Assembly: GCA_937928665.1 (NCBI GenBank)
Contig: CALFVM010000140.1
Coordinates: 1-5,805, forward strand
Source of the DNA: an uncultured Candidatus Methylacidiphilales bacterium
Lineage (GTDB): Bacteria; Verrucomicrobiota; Verrucomicrobiia; Methylacidiphilales; CALFVM01
DNA: 5,805 nt
Direction: 5' to 3'
The translations under genes were made by a program, and so were the position numbers. A model generated the notes under the pieces. It saw only the letters and a program-made list of their open reading frames with translations. It did no database searches and had not been told where the DNA came from. Positions 1-5,805 of the stretch are shown piece by piece. The first letter of the stretch is position 1; the number at the start of each line of letters is the position of its first letter.

Positions 1-46
1 CACACGCTTTCCAGGCGTGCACAATCGACCACTCTGTCACCTGTCC
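1..46 (-). tRNA. tRNA-Ser (anticodon GGA), 5' half, cut by the left window edge
   Basis: Read on the minus strand from position 46 downwards, the sequence folds as the 5' half of a class II tRNA. It has a 7-nt acceptor strand GGACAGG, then TG, a 3-bp D stem ACA/TGT around the loop GAGTGGTCGAT, one G, and a perfect 5-bp anticodon stem CACGC/GCGTG. That stem closes the 7-nt loop CTGGAAA, so the anticodon is GGA (plus-strand bases 10-12), which reads UCC and UCU serine codons. The block matches the well-known bacterial tRNA-Ser(GGA) pattern. The long variable arm, T arm and 3' acceptor strand lie outside the window, so the acceptor pairing cannot be checked. It is transcribed divergently from the gene starting at 175. 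I found no convincing promoter for it in 47-129. Confidence 0.9.
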
Positions 47-162
47 TGAATCAGATCGGGGGAAAAGGTTACCCGGCCGTTTGGTGAAGGGCGAGGAAAA
101 ATCGTGTCGGCTGCAAGAGCGGGAAAGGGTTGGCTCCGGGATGGCTACCGGGCTACCCTTTT

Positions 163-166
163 AGGA
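163..166 (+). promoter_or_regulatory. Ribosome binding site deciding the start of the Trm112-like gene
   Basis: AGGA lies 8 nt before the ATG at 175, a normal spacing. It overlaps the alternative ATG at 166, which has only AGG directly touching it, and it favours the 175 start. The first residues from 175 (Met-Asp-Pro, then Leu-Leu-Glu-Leu-Leu) are also how members of this family usually begin. Confidence 0.55.
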
Positions 167-174
167 TGAATCGG

Positions 175-396
175 ATGGATCCGGGTTTGTTGGAGTTATT
201 GCGCTGTCCACGGACGGGGGGCGCACTGCACGTGGTTGACGGGGTGCCGTGGCCCGGGTTTCCCTCCGTGGAGCGGGAAGTGGCCGTAGACGGATTCTTG
301 GTGTCCGAGGACGGCCAAGTGGCTTATCCGATCCGGGGCGGAATTCCGGATCTGTTGCCCGATTCGGCAATGGTCCGGGCTTCGGTGTCCGGCTGA
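175..396 (+). CDS. Trm112/UPF0434 (YcaR-like) small protein
   Basis: This 73-aa protein has the layout of the bacterial Trm112-like family. It begins with an amphipathic LLELLRCP segment (residues 5-12), has a variable middle, and ends with the hallmark YPIRGGIPDLLP (51-62). Eukaryotic and archaeal Trm112 are small zinc-binding partners that activate methyltransferases. The role of the short bacterial members (about 60 aa in E. coli YcaR) is less settled. The usual zinc site needs several cysteines (CPxC and a later Cys), but here only Cys11 is left, as CPRTG, so zinc binding is unlikely. The middle (residues 23-39) is longer than in YcaR. The start at 175 is preferred because of the AGGA site; ATG 166 and TTG 130 are in frame but poorer. 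It is the first gene of the plus-strand run, 66 bp before the glycosyltransferase. The family assignment is fairly sure; the molecular role is not known. Confidence 0.82.
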   Translation: MDPGLLELLRCPRTGGALHVVDGVPWPGFPSVEREVAVDGFLVSEDGQVAYPIRGGIPDLLPDSAMVRASVSG

Positions 397-462
397 TGGT
401 GGGCAATCGGGTTGGCAAGTTGGTGCAGCCTCTTGTTCCCCGGGGAGGTTTGTTGTGGTGGA

Positions 463-1689
463 ATGACGGGGATGAGTTTGTGTGAACGGGGACGACGCTG
501 GCTGGCCGGTTTGGGGCTGGCGGTGTTGCTGGTTCAAGCGGGGAGTTTATGGATGCTCTGGGGAGAGCCGGGGGAGGCCTATTGGAGCAGCAGGGATGTC
601 CGGTTCGGGGATCTGGCGAAACATTACGGAGCGGGCCTGTTTTGGCGGGACGGAAGGCCGGAGGATCTTTACCATGGAGGCCGTTTAGGCCAGTGGCTGG
701 ACGAGTTCCAGCGGGCAGGCAAGCCGGGCGAAGCCGCGCCAGGAACGGCTGGCTTCAATTTCGTCTATGCACCCACGGTGGCCTGGGTGGCCGGAAGTCT
801 GGCAGGAGGCGGTTACGCAAGGTTCGGTGCGGTGTGGCTGGGTGTGTCTCTGGCGGCATGGGGGGCAGCTCTGCTTGGGCTGCGCTGCCTGGTCGGTTGG
901 CGCTGGACCGATCCGGTGGTGTGGTTGTGGGCAATCACGTTTCCGGCAGCGTACTACGGATTGATCCTGGGACAAAATCATACGGTGACGCTGGTGGTGG
1001 TGGTGGGCGCGGGGCTGCTGTTGAAGCAGGGGCGGGACATGGCGGCGGGTCTGGTGCTGGCCTCGCTTTTTTACAAGCCACAATGGGGCGTGTTTCTGGC
1101 CGTGATGATGGGACTGTGGGGTCATTGGCGCGTGGCGGCAGGTTGGGCGGCCGGAACGGTGGTATGGGTTTGCTTATCTTTCGCCGTGGCCGGCACGACG
1201 TTGATGTCGGACTGGATGGGGGTCCTCGTCGGCATGGAGACGGGGCAACAGAATCAGGTGGAAACCCTGAACCAAACGTGGCGCGGCCTGATTGGAACGG
1301 TGGCTCCGGGATTGCCGGGAAGGGTGGCCACGGTTGCAGCGGGCGTGATTTGGGCGGTCGGGGCGGGCTGGCTGGGTTGGCGGCATCGGGGGGTGCCCAC
1401 CGCGCAGCGAAGGGTGGAAGATTTATGGATTGCCTCAGCTTACGGTGTGTTTGCGATGCCGTATGTGATGCACTATGACGCGCTGATGTTTGTCCCACTC
1501 TGGCTGACAGCGATCTGCGCACGGGGAAGCCGACCGGCACTTTGGGCAGTGGCCGGAACGGTGGTGGCCGGATGGATTTCGATCAATTTATGGAATATGC
1601 CGGTGGCGTTTATGGCACCGATCTGGACGCTTTTGTTTGCGGCACTACTCTCGAACGGGCAACAACCGGAGTCGGTCCATGACGGTTGA
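463..1689 (+). CDS. GT-C fold membrane glycosyltransferase, GT87/DUF2029-like
   Basis: This 408-aa protein has about ten hydrophobic membrane segments: one near residues 12-34, the rest from about 102 to 396. The large loop after the first segment carries the acidic stretch DVRFGDLAKHY (45-55), where GT-C enzymes keep their catalytic Asp (D45 or D50 here). FNFVYAP (98-104), GLILGQN (166-172) and FYKPQWGVFL (203-212) match the conserved P-, GQN- and KPQ-type motifs of the DUF2029/GT87 family, which includes mycobacterial PimE mannosyltransferase. Family members use polyprenyl-phosphate sugars on the outer face of the inner membrane. The sugar and acceptor here cannot be read from sequence. The start is uncertain: ATG 463 has GGGGAGG (442-448) 14 nt upstream, ATG 472 has GGTGGA (457-462) 9 nt upstream, and TTG 412 would add 17 residues of no membrane or family character. 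The 3' end overlaps the cardiolipin synthase gene by 11 bp, so the two are almost certainly co-transcribed. Confidence 0.8.
   Translation: MTGMSLCERGRRWLAGLGLAVLLVQAGSLWMLWGEPGEAYWSSRDVRFGDLAKHYGAGLFWRDGRPEDLYHGGRLGQWLDEFQRAGKPGEAAPGTAGFNFVYAPTVAWVAGSLAGGGYARFGAVWLGVSLAAWGAALLGLRCLVGWRWTDPVVWLWAITFPAAYYGLILGQNHTVTLVVVVGAGLLLKQGRDMAAGLVLASLFYKPQWGVFLAVMMGLWGHWRVAAGWAAGTVVWVCLSFAVAGTTLMSDWMGVLVGMETGQQNQVETLNQTWRGLIGTVAPGLPGRVATVAAGVIWAVGAGWLGWRHRGVPTAQRRVEDLWIASAYGVFAMPYVMHYDALMFVPLWLTAICARGSRPALWAVAGTVVAGWISINLWNMPVAFMAPIWTLLFAALLSNGQQPESVHDG
1667..1671 (+). promoter_or_regulatory. Ribosome binding site of the cardiolipin synthase gene
   Basis: CGGAG sits 7 nt before the ATG at 1679, inside the last codons of the glycosyltransferase gene. 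It favours 1679 over the in-frame TTG at 1637, which would prepend 14 polar residues before the first membrane helix. Confidence 0.55.
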
Positions 1690-3106
1690 CTGGTGGGGAT
1701 GGATGGTGTGGTTCCTAGAGTGGGTGATCCGCGTGGGTGTGCTGATCTCGGTGACGAGACGACGGCCGCCGACTTCGGCCATGGCCTGGCTTCTCATTGT
1801 CTTTTTTTATCCGCTGATCGGACTGCCGCTGTATCTGTTGATCGGCCACAATAAATTGCCGAAACGCCGGGTGGAGTTGTTTAAACAACTGGACGACCAG
1901 CTGGACCGGGTCCGAAAAACCTTTACGCCGCTGGTCGCTCCATGGACACCTGCGTTGACCGGCAGGCTGGCCCAAACGGTGCGGCTGGCGGAGCGGCTCG
2001 GGGACATGCCCGTAGTGGGCGGCAACGGTGGGGAGGTGTTTTCTGATTCAGCGGAGGTGATCACCCGGCTGGTGGCCGATATTGATGCGGCGGAGCGGCA
2101 TGTGCATCTGGAGTTTTATATTTTTGCCGATGACGGTGCCGGTCGGCTGGTGGAGGAGGCTCTCAGGCGGGCGGCCAGGCGTGGGGTGGCTTGCCGGTTG
2201 ATCGTCGATTCAGTTGGTTCGGCCAAGTTTATGAAACGGGCCGCCCGCCGATTGCGGGAAGCAGGGGTGGCGGTGGTGGAGGCGTTGCCGGTGGGGGTGT
2301 TCCGGCGGCGGGCAGCCCGGTTTGATCTGCGGAATCACCGGAAGCTGGCGGTGTTCGATGGCCGGATCGGCTACGCGGGTTCGCAGAACATTGTCGATCC
2401 GCATTACGGACATAAAGATTTAGTCTGGCGGGACGTGATGTGCCGGTTGAAAGGCCCGATTATCCTGGAGATGCAGGCACTCTTCCTCTCCGACTGGTGC
2501 TTTGAAACCGGTCAGGTTCTGGAGGGGGACGATCTTTTCCCGGTTCCGGCTGAGGCCGGTCCGATGCCGATGCAACTGCTGCCCAGCGGGCCGACCTACG
2601 CGGCGGAAAACTTTCAGCGTGTGGTGGTGGATGCGATCCACGAAGCGGAGGAACGGATCATTCTGACCACGCCATACCTGGTGCCGGACGAACCGCTGAT
2701 GCAGGCGTTGCAGGTGGCGGTGTTGAGCGGAGCGCGTGTGGATGTGGTGGTGCCCCGCCACTCGGACGGTCGTCTGGTGCAATGGGCCGGGGAGAGTTAT
2801 TATGAGGAACTACTGGAGATGGGGGTGCGGGTCCATTTATTCGAGGAAGGCTTGCTCCACGCCAAAACCCTGACGATCGACCAGTGCCTGACGCTGGTGG
2901 GCAGCAGCAATTTTGACATCCGGTCTTTCGCACTGAACTTCGAGGTGAACGTGGTTATTTATGGCAAAGATGCGCTCGGTCTGCGGGCTTTGCAGGAGAG
3001 GTATCTGGCGGGGTCAACCGAGCTGACCCGGGCGGCCTGGGCGGGCCAGCCGGGATGGAAACAGGTGAGACGGAACGTCTGCCGTTTATTGAGTCCGTTG
3101 CTCTGA
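1679..3106 (+). CDS. cls: Cardiolipin synthase, phospholipase D superfamily (ClsA type)
   Basis: This 475-aa enzyme would join two phosphatidylglycerol molecules into cardiolipin plus glycerol at the inner membrane. Two N-terminal hydrophobic helices (about residues 8-25 and 34-56) form the PLDc_N region, with RRRPPTSAMAWLL between them and LPLYLLIG at the end. Two PLD catalytic domains follow. The first HKD motif is NHRKLAVFDG (H220, K222, D227), followed by GSQNI. The second is LHAKTLTID (H394, K396, D401), followed by the expected GSSNFDIRS (408-416). All catalytic residues of both motifs are intact. TTPYLVPDEPL (330-340) is also typical of bacterial cardiolipin synthases, and the length is close to the usual 480 aa. 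The start overlaps the stop of the glycosyltransferase gene, giving coupled expression. The N-terminal helices argue against a soluble PLD nuclease. Family confidence is high; ClsA as against another Cls paralogue is inferred from the two N-terminal helices. Confidence 0.93.
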   Translation: MTVDWWGWMVWFLEWVIRVGVLISVTRRRPPTSAMAWLLIVFFYPLIGLPLYLLIGHNKLPKRRVELFKQLDDQLDRVRKTFTPLVAPWTPALTGRLAQTVRLAERLGDMPVVGGNGGEVFSDSAEVITRLVADIDAAERHVHLEFYIFADDGAGRLVEEALRRAARRGVACRLIVDSVGSAKFMKRAARRLREAGVAVVEALPVGVFRRRAARFDLRNHRKLAVFDGRIGYAGSQNIVDPHYGHKDLVWRDVMCRLKGPIILEMQALFLSDWCFETGQVLEGDDLFPVPAEAGPMPMQLLPSGPTYAAENFQRVVVDAIHEAEERIILTTPYLVPDEPLMQALQVAVLSGARVDVVVPRHSDGRLVQWAGESYYEELLEMGVRVHLFEEGLLHAKTLTIDQCLTLVGSSNFDIRSFALNFEVNVVIYGKDALGLRALQERYLAGSTELTRAAWAGQPGWKQVRRNVCRLLSPLL

Positions 3107-3110
3107 AGAG

Positions 3111-3143
3111 CACGCTCCCGTCAACGGGAAGCCGATACCGGCT
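3111..3143. terminator. Two small hairpins in the convergent intergenic gap (possible terminator)
   Basis: Between the two convergent stop codons lie two adjacent inverted repeats. The first is GCTCCCG (3114-3120), a TCAA loop and CGGGA-A-GC (3125-3132, one bulged A). The second is AGCCG (3130-3134), ATAC and CGGCT (3139-3143), which runs into the secretin stop codon. The two share bases 3130-3132, so they compete. Neither is followed by a T run on either strand, so they are not textbook intrinsic terminators. The position between convergent genes is the main reason to suspect a terminating role. Confidence 0.3.
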
Positions 3144-5352
3144 ACATGCGGGCGGGGCGTTTGACCTTGACGGCTTCCGGTGAGGGTTGAGCCGTCGGAG
3201 CCGACTGGGTAGCGGGTGCCCGGTTGGTTTTGTTCTCTTTTCTCAGGAGCGGCGATTCACCTTCCATAAAGGCTGCGGAATCACGGCCGATGGCGCTGCG
3301 GTTGAAAATTTCCTCACTGTAACGCTGCTCTTCCTCCTGGTTGGCAACGACGGTGGGTTGAATGAGGACGATGAGTTCGCTCATGCGCCGCTGGCGAGCC
3401 TCGCTTTTAAACAGATAACCGAGGAGAGGAATGGAACTGAGCCAGGGAACACCGGAGGTGGTCACCCGTGAATCTTCACGGACGAGACCGCCAAGGAGAA
3501 TGGTGGTCTTGTCGGGGACGGTTACCTCGGTATTAAGCCGCTGGGTGTTGATGTTCGGGACGCGGTTGCCGGAGATAATGGTGTCGGCACCACGGGTGTC
3601 ATTTTTCTGGGCGATGGTGAGGGTGACTTCCCGATCGGCGTTGATCTGGGGGATGACTTCAAGCTGGAGGACCACATCACGGAAACCGACGTTGGAGGTA
3701 ATGGCTGTGTTGTTATCGGTGCCCGGAGAAACGGTGCTGACGCTGCTGGTCGGAACGGCCACCTGTTCCCCCGTCTCGATGAGGGCTTTGCGATTGTTTT
3801 TGGCGAAGACGGAAGGTTTGTTGAGGACGCGGAACCGGCCGGTGCCATCAAGAAGTTTCACGGTTGCATTGAGGGTGTCGCGAAAAGCGCCGTAGAGAGA
3901 CAAGCCTGGGTTGAGGGGGAAGTTGGCAGCGTTACGCAACGTGCGCGGGTCAATGAGGGCGGTTAGATTGTCAGAGCCGTTTCGGACGCTGGAAGCACCG
4001 CCGAAATCGCCCGAGCGCTGAAAGTTTTGAATAAGATCAATGGTCCACTCAAAGCTGTTGGTGATCTGCATTTCCCCGATGACGGTGGCGAGGTAGACTT
4101 GCTCCGGTCGCTGGTCGAGCCGATTGATGACGTCCTTTGCTTTGGCCAGAGCCTCGGGCGGGCCGAAGACGATGACGGTTCCAGCCCGAGGATCGGCAAT
4201 GACGCGGGAGCGCCCCACGATGATAGCCTGGGGCGGATTGCGCTCCTGGGCAGCACCAAGCTGTTCATTGGCCCCGCCAGGGGTTGGTGCTGCCGGCCGG
4301 GTTTGACCTGCCGGGGCAGCGGCTCCGGCTCCTCCCTCGCGCCCGGCTTCCCCGGTGTCCTCGCTGAGGACCGTGCGCAGGACGGGCAGGATTTCATCCG
4401 CCAGGACGTAGCGGAGCCGGTGGACGAAGGGGGCGGAAATGGCGGAGGCGGTGTCGAATTCGCGGATGAGGTCGGCAAGGGAGGCAAAGTTTTGTTTGGT
4501 GGCGACGACCAGGATACGGTTGGTGCGGGTGTCGGGGATGAGTTGGACTTCGCTGAAGTCCTGGCCCGGAACTTCGATGTTGCCACTGGCGGGGGCGGCG
4601 CCGGGCACGGGCGGAAGGCCCTCGGTCTGGGCCGAAGGCTGAGCGGCGGGAGTTCCGGCGGGAGCAGACGCGGATCGGGGCGTTCGTCCGGAACGTTCGT
4701 CGAGCATTTGTTTGATCATTTCGGAAACTTTTTCCGCGTCGGCACGTTCGAGAATGACGAATTTGCGGAGCAGAGGCTCGGGCGGAACGTCCACCAGAGC
4801 TTTGACGCGGGCAAGGGCGCGAACGACTTTGGCGTTTTCCGTGACAATCACGGCCTTGGCATTCGGAACCGGGACGACGGTTCCATATTCGTTGAACTGG
4901 ACCTGGGTGCGGAAAATACGTTCCGCTTCCTCCGGGGAGAGAAAGCGGAGGGGCATGAACAAGCTGACGACCATGTCGAGAGCCGGGACATCATCGAGCG
5001 AGGCAAAAAACGGGATGGCTTCGCTGCGGGGGTTGCGGGAGCCGACGTTGACGACTTTGACCGAGCGCTCGTCGTTGGGAATGATGGCGACACGATTGAG
5101 AAGAAGCGCGGCTTCGATGAGCTTGGCGGCTTCGAGCTTGGGGATGGGGCCGGGTATGTTGATACTGATGGCACCTTCCAAGTTGGCTTCCTTGATGAGG
5201 ATTTTTCCGGTGAGCTGCTCGTAGAAGTTGAGGGCGTCCTGGACGGACGCCACGGGGAGGAGGATACTGTCAGTCATCTCCCCATCGCCCTGGGCGCGAA
5301 GGTCAAAGGGTGCCAGAAGGAAGATGGCGAGGATGGGGAGGAAATGCTTCAC
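3142..5352 (-). CDS. gspD: Type II secretion system secretin (GspD family outer-membrane pore)
   Basis: This 736-aa secretin subunit would assemble into the multimeric outer-membrane channel of a type II secretion system or a related pilus/pseudopilus machine. Residues 1-20 are a signal peptide with a hydrophobic core and probable signal peptidase I cleavage after LRA; there is no lipobox Cys. Periplasmic domains follow: N0 (about 30-103), N1 (128-190), N2 (197-303, interrupted by a Pro/Ala/Ser-rich insert 221-265) and N3 (308-415, with a Gly/Ala/Pro insert 334-375). The secretin barrel domain covers about 418-668. It contains VLNKPSVFAKNN (509-520), VPDKTTILLGGLV (612-624) and the signature VPWLSSIPLLGYLF (635-648), then ELIVLIQPTVV (659-669). 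A polar tail (670-736) ends in a basic segment. The start is GTG, chosen because it gives the signal peptide; the first in-frame codon upstream beyond two Leu codons is a stop. It follows a GspC-like gene by 6 nt. A PilQ or other secretin is possible, but the N0-N3 layout and the neighbour favour GspD. Confidence 0.92.
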   Translation of the reverse strand: MKHFLPILAIFLLAPFDLRAQGDGEMTDSILLPVASVQDALNFYEQLTGKILIKEANLEGAISINIPGPIPKLEAAKLIEAALLLNRVAIIPNDERSVKVVNVGSRNPRSEAIPFFASLDDVPALDMVVSLFMPLRFLSPEEAERIFRTQVQFNEYGTVVPVPNAKAVIVTENAKVVRALARVKALVDVPPEPLLRKFVILERADAEKVSEMIKQMLDERSGRTPRSASAPAGTPAAQPSAQTEGLPPVPGAAPASGNIEVPGQDFSEVQLIPDTRTNRILVVATKQNFASLADLIREFDTASAISAPFVHRLRYVLADEILPVLRTVLSEDTGEAGREGGAGAAAPAGQTRPAAPTPGGANEQLGAAQERNPPQAIIVGRSRVIADPRAGTVIVFGPPEALAKAKDVINRLDQRPEQVYLATVIGEMQITNSFEWTIDLIQNFQRSGDFGGASSVRNGSDNLTALIDPRTLRNAANFPLNPGLSLYGAFRDTLNATVKLLDGTGRFRVLNKPSVFAKNNRKALIETGEQVAVPTSSVSTVSPGTDNNTAITSNVGFRDVVLQLEVIPQINADREVTLTIAQKNDTRGADTIISGNRVPNINTQRLNTEVTVPDKTTILLGGLVREDSRVTTSGVPWLSSIPLLGYLFKSEARQRRMSELIVLIQPTVVANQEEEQRYSEEIFNRSAIGRDSAAFMEGESPLLRKENKTNRAPATQSAPTAQPSPEAVKVKRPARM

Positions 5353-5358
5353 AAGAAG

Positions 5359-5805
5359 TTACTGGCCTGGAATCGGTTCAACCCGCCGGATGGGGCGCCG
5401 GATGATGCGGGGTTGTGGAATATTTTGCGGACCACCGGGCGTGGCGTTGGGCGGACGGGGACCACCACTTGGGGCGACGACCGGGGAACCCGGAAAGGCC
5501 TGGCCGCCACCGGCCGCCAGAGCCATGGCGTCTTTGTTGAAGCGGACGGTGCCGCGCTCCGAGCCTTTGGCCAGTTGGATGGTGACCTCCTCATGTTTGG
5601 CCGCCAACGAGGCCGATTCAATAGAGATGCCTGTTTTTGGGTCGGGTGTTTCGCTGACTGTAAGGCGGGCACGGGTTTCCGAATCGAAAAGAAGCGCGGT
5701 GGTTTTGCCGCCGGTCCGCATGATGCCAAGGATGGAAAGGTTCCGGGCAAAGTCGGGAGGGGCTTCCGTCTCAGGCTTGATCAGGGTAAATGGATTACCT
5801 TCCAT
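5359..5805 (-). CDS. Proline-rich GspC/PilP-like secretion protein, probably N-terminally truncated by the window edge
   Basis: At least 148 residues are visible. The ATG at the extreme right edge (5803-5805) may be the start or only an internal Met. Residues 22-90 look like a small beta-rich domain beginning NLSILGI, followed by short alternating hydrophobic strands (TTALLF, ARLTV, EVTIQLA, GTVRF). This resembles the homology region of GspC and the core of PilP, the clamp proteins that bind the N0 domain of the secretin. Residues 97-148 are Gly/Pro-rich, then Arg/Pro-rich (RIIRRPIRR), and look disordered. No membrane segment is visible; a GspC would carry one further upstream, outside the window. 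The TAA stop is 6 nt before the secretin GTG and in the same frame, so the two genes are surely one transcription unit. The function is inferred from gene order (gspC before gspD) and this fold impression; an unrelated accessory protein is possible. Confidence 0.55.
   Translation of the reverse strand: MEGNPFTLIKPETEAPPDFARNLSILGIMRTGGKTTALLFDSETRARLTVSETPDPKTGISIESASLAAKHEEVTIQLAKGSERGTVRFNKDAMALAAGGGQAFPGSPVVAPSGGPRPPNATPGGPQNIPQPRIIRRPIRRVEPIPGQ

Noticed and set aside
47..129. Promoters for the tRNA or the plus-strand genes
   Set aside because: I looked for -35/-10 pairs on both strands and found only weak matches with wrong spacing, so none is annotated.
130..174. TTG start giving a 15-residue extension of the Trm112-like protein
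   Set aside because: The extra residues have no family counterpart, and the purine run GGGAAAGGG touches the TTG with no spacing. AGGA before ATG 175 is better placed.
549..1478. Long plus-strand reading frame of 309 codons inside the glycosyltransferase gene
   Set aside because: It is rich in Gly/Arg with no family motif, whereas the overlapping frame has clear membrane helices and GT87 motifs. It is a by-product of GC-rich codon use.
935..1540. Minus-strand reading frame of 201 codons opposite the glycosyltransferase gene
   Set aside because: Pro/Arg/Ser-rich composition with no recognisable domain, typical of the antisense of a GC-rich membrane protein gene.
3963..4586. Minus-strand reading frame of 207 codons within the secretin gene
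   Set aside because: It lies in another frame of the same strand as the secretin and is a low-complexity Ser/Pro/Arg sequence; the secretin frame is supported by intact domains.
4712..5224. Plus-strand reading frame of 170 codons opposite the secretin N-terminus
   Set aside because: Antisense to well-supported secretin N0-N2 domains, Ser/Arg/Thr-rich, with no motif and no ribosome binding site noticed.
5349..5750. Minus-strand reading frame of 133 codons overlapping the GspC-like gene
   Set aside because: It is rich in Pro, Arg and Ser with no structure, while the other frame shows an ordered beta pattern and a stop placed neatly before the secretin start.
3142..5805. A single GspC-GspD fusion gene broken by a stop mutation
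   Set aside because: The two parts share a frame, but the secretin has its own complete signal peptide just after the stop, so they are two separate genes.

Overview
The window comes from a diderm (Gram-negative-type), GC-rich bacterium. The outer-membrane secretin on the minus strand is the main evidence for two membranes. The secretin with proline/alanine-rich inserts, a Trm112-like protein with almost no zinc cysteines, and generally weak Shine-Dalgarno sites would fit a Verrucomicrobiota/PVC-type genome. That placement is an inference from general impression, not a search. This looks like ordinary chromosome: I see no transposase, integrase, CRISPR array, phage gene or toxin-antitoxin pair.

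Layout. The left edge (1-46, minus strand) holds the 5' half of a tRNA-Ser with anticodon GGA, cut by the window end. A 128-bp gap separates it from a plus-strand run of three genes. These are a 73-aa Trm112/UPF0434-like protein (175-396), a polytopic GT-C/GT87 (DUF2029-type) membrane glycosyltransferase (463-1689), and a cardiolipin synthase-type phospholipase D with two HKD motifs (1679-3106). The last two overlap by 11 bp. A 35-bp convergent gap with two small hairpins follows. On the minus strand, reading right to left, are a proline-rich C-terminal fragment resembling a GspC/PilP-type secretion clamp protein (5359-5805, running to the right edge) and a 736-aa type II secretion/type IV pilus-class secretin, GspD (3142-5352).

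How the genes work together. The plus-strand run concerns the cell envelope: a membrane glycosyltransferase probably using a polyprenyl-phosphate sugar, and an enzyme making cardiolipin. The minus-strand pair looks like the distal end of a type II secretion operon in the order gspC-like then gspD; the secretin forms the outer-membrane pore and the GspC-like protein would link it to the inner-membrane platform. The secretin starts with GTG only 6 nt after the upstream stop and has no good ribosome binding site, which suggests translational coupling.

I found no convincing previously undescribed system. The points most worth a second look are the unusual translation start of the secretin, the small GspC-like partner, the cysteine-poor Trm112 homologue, and a strong G-over-C excess on the plus strand that persists through genes of both orientations.
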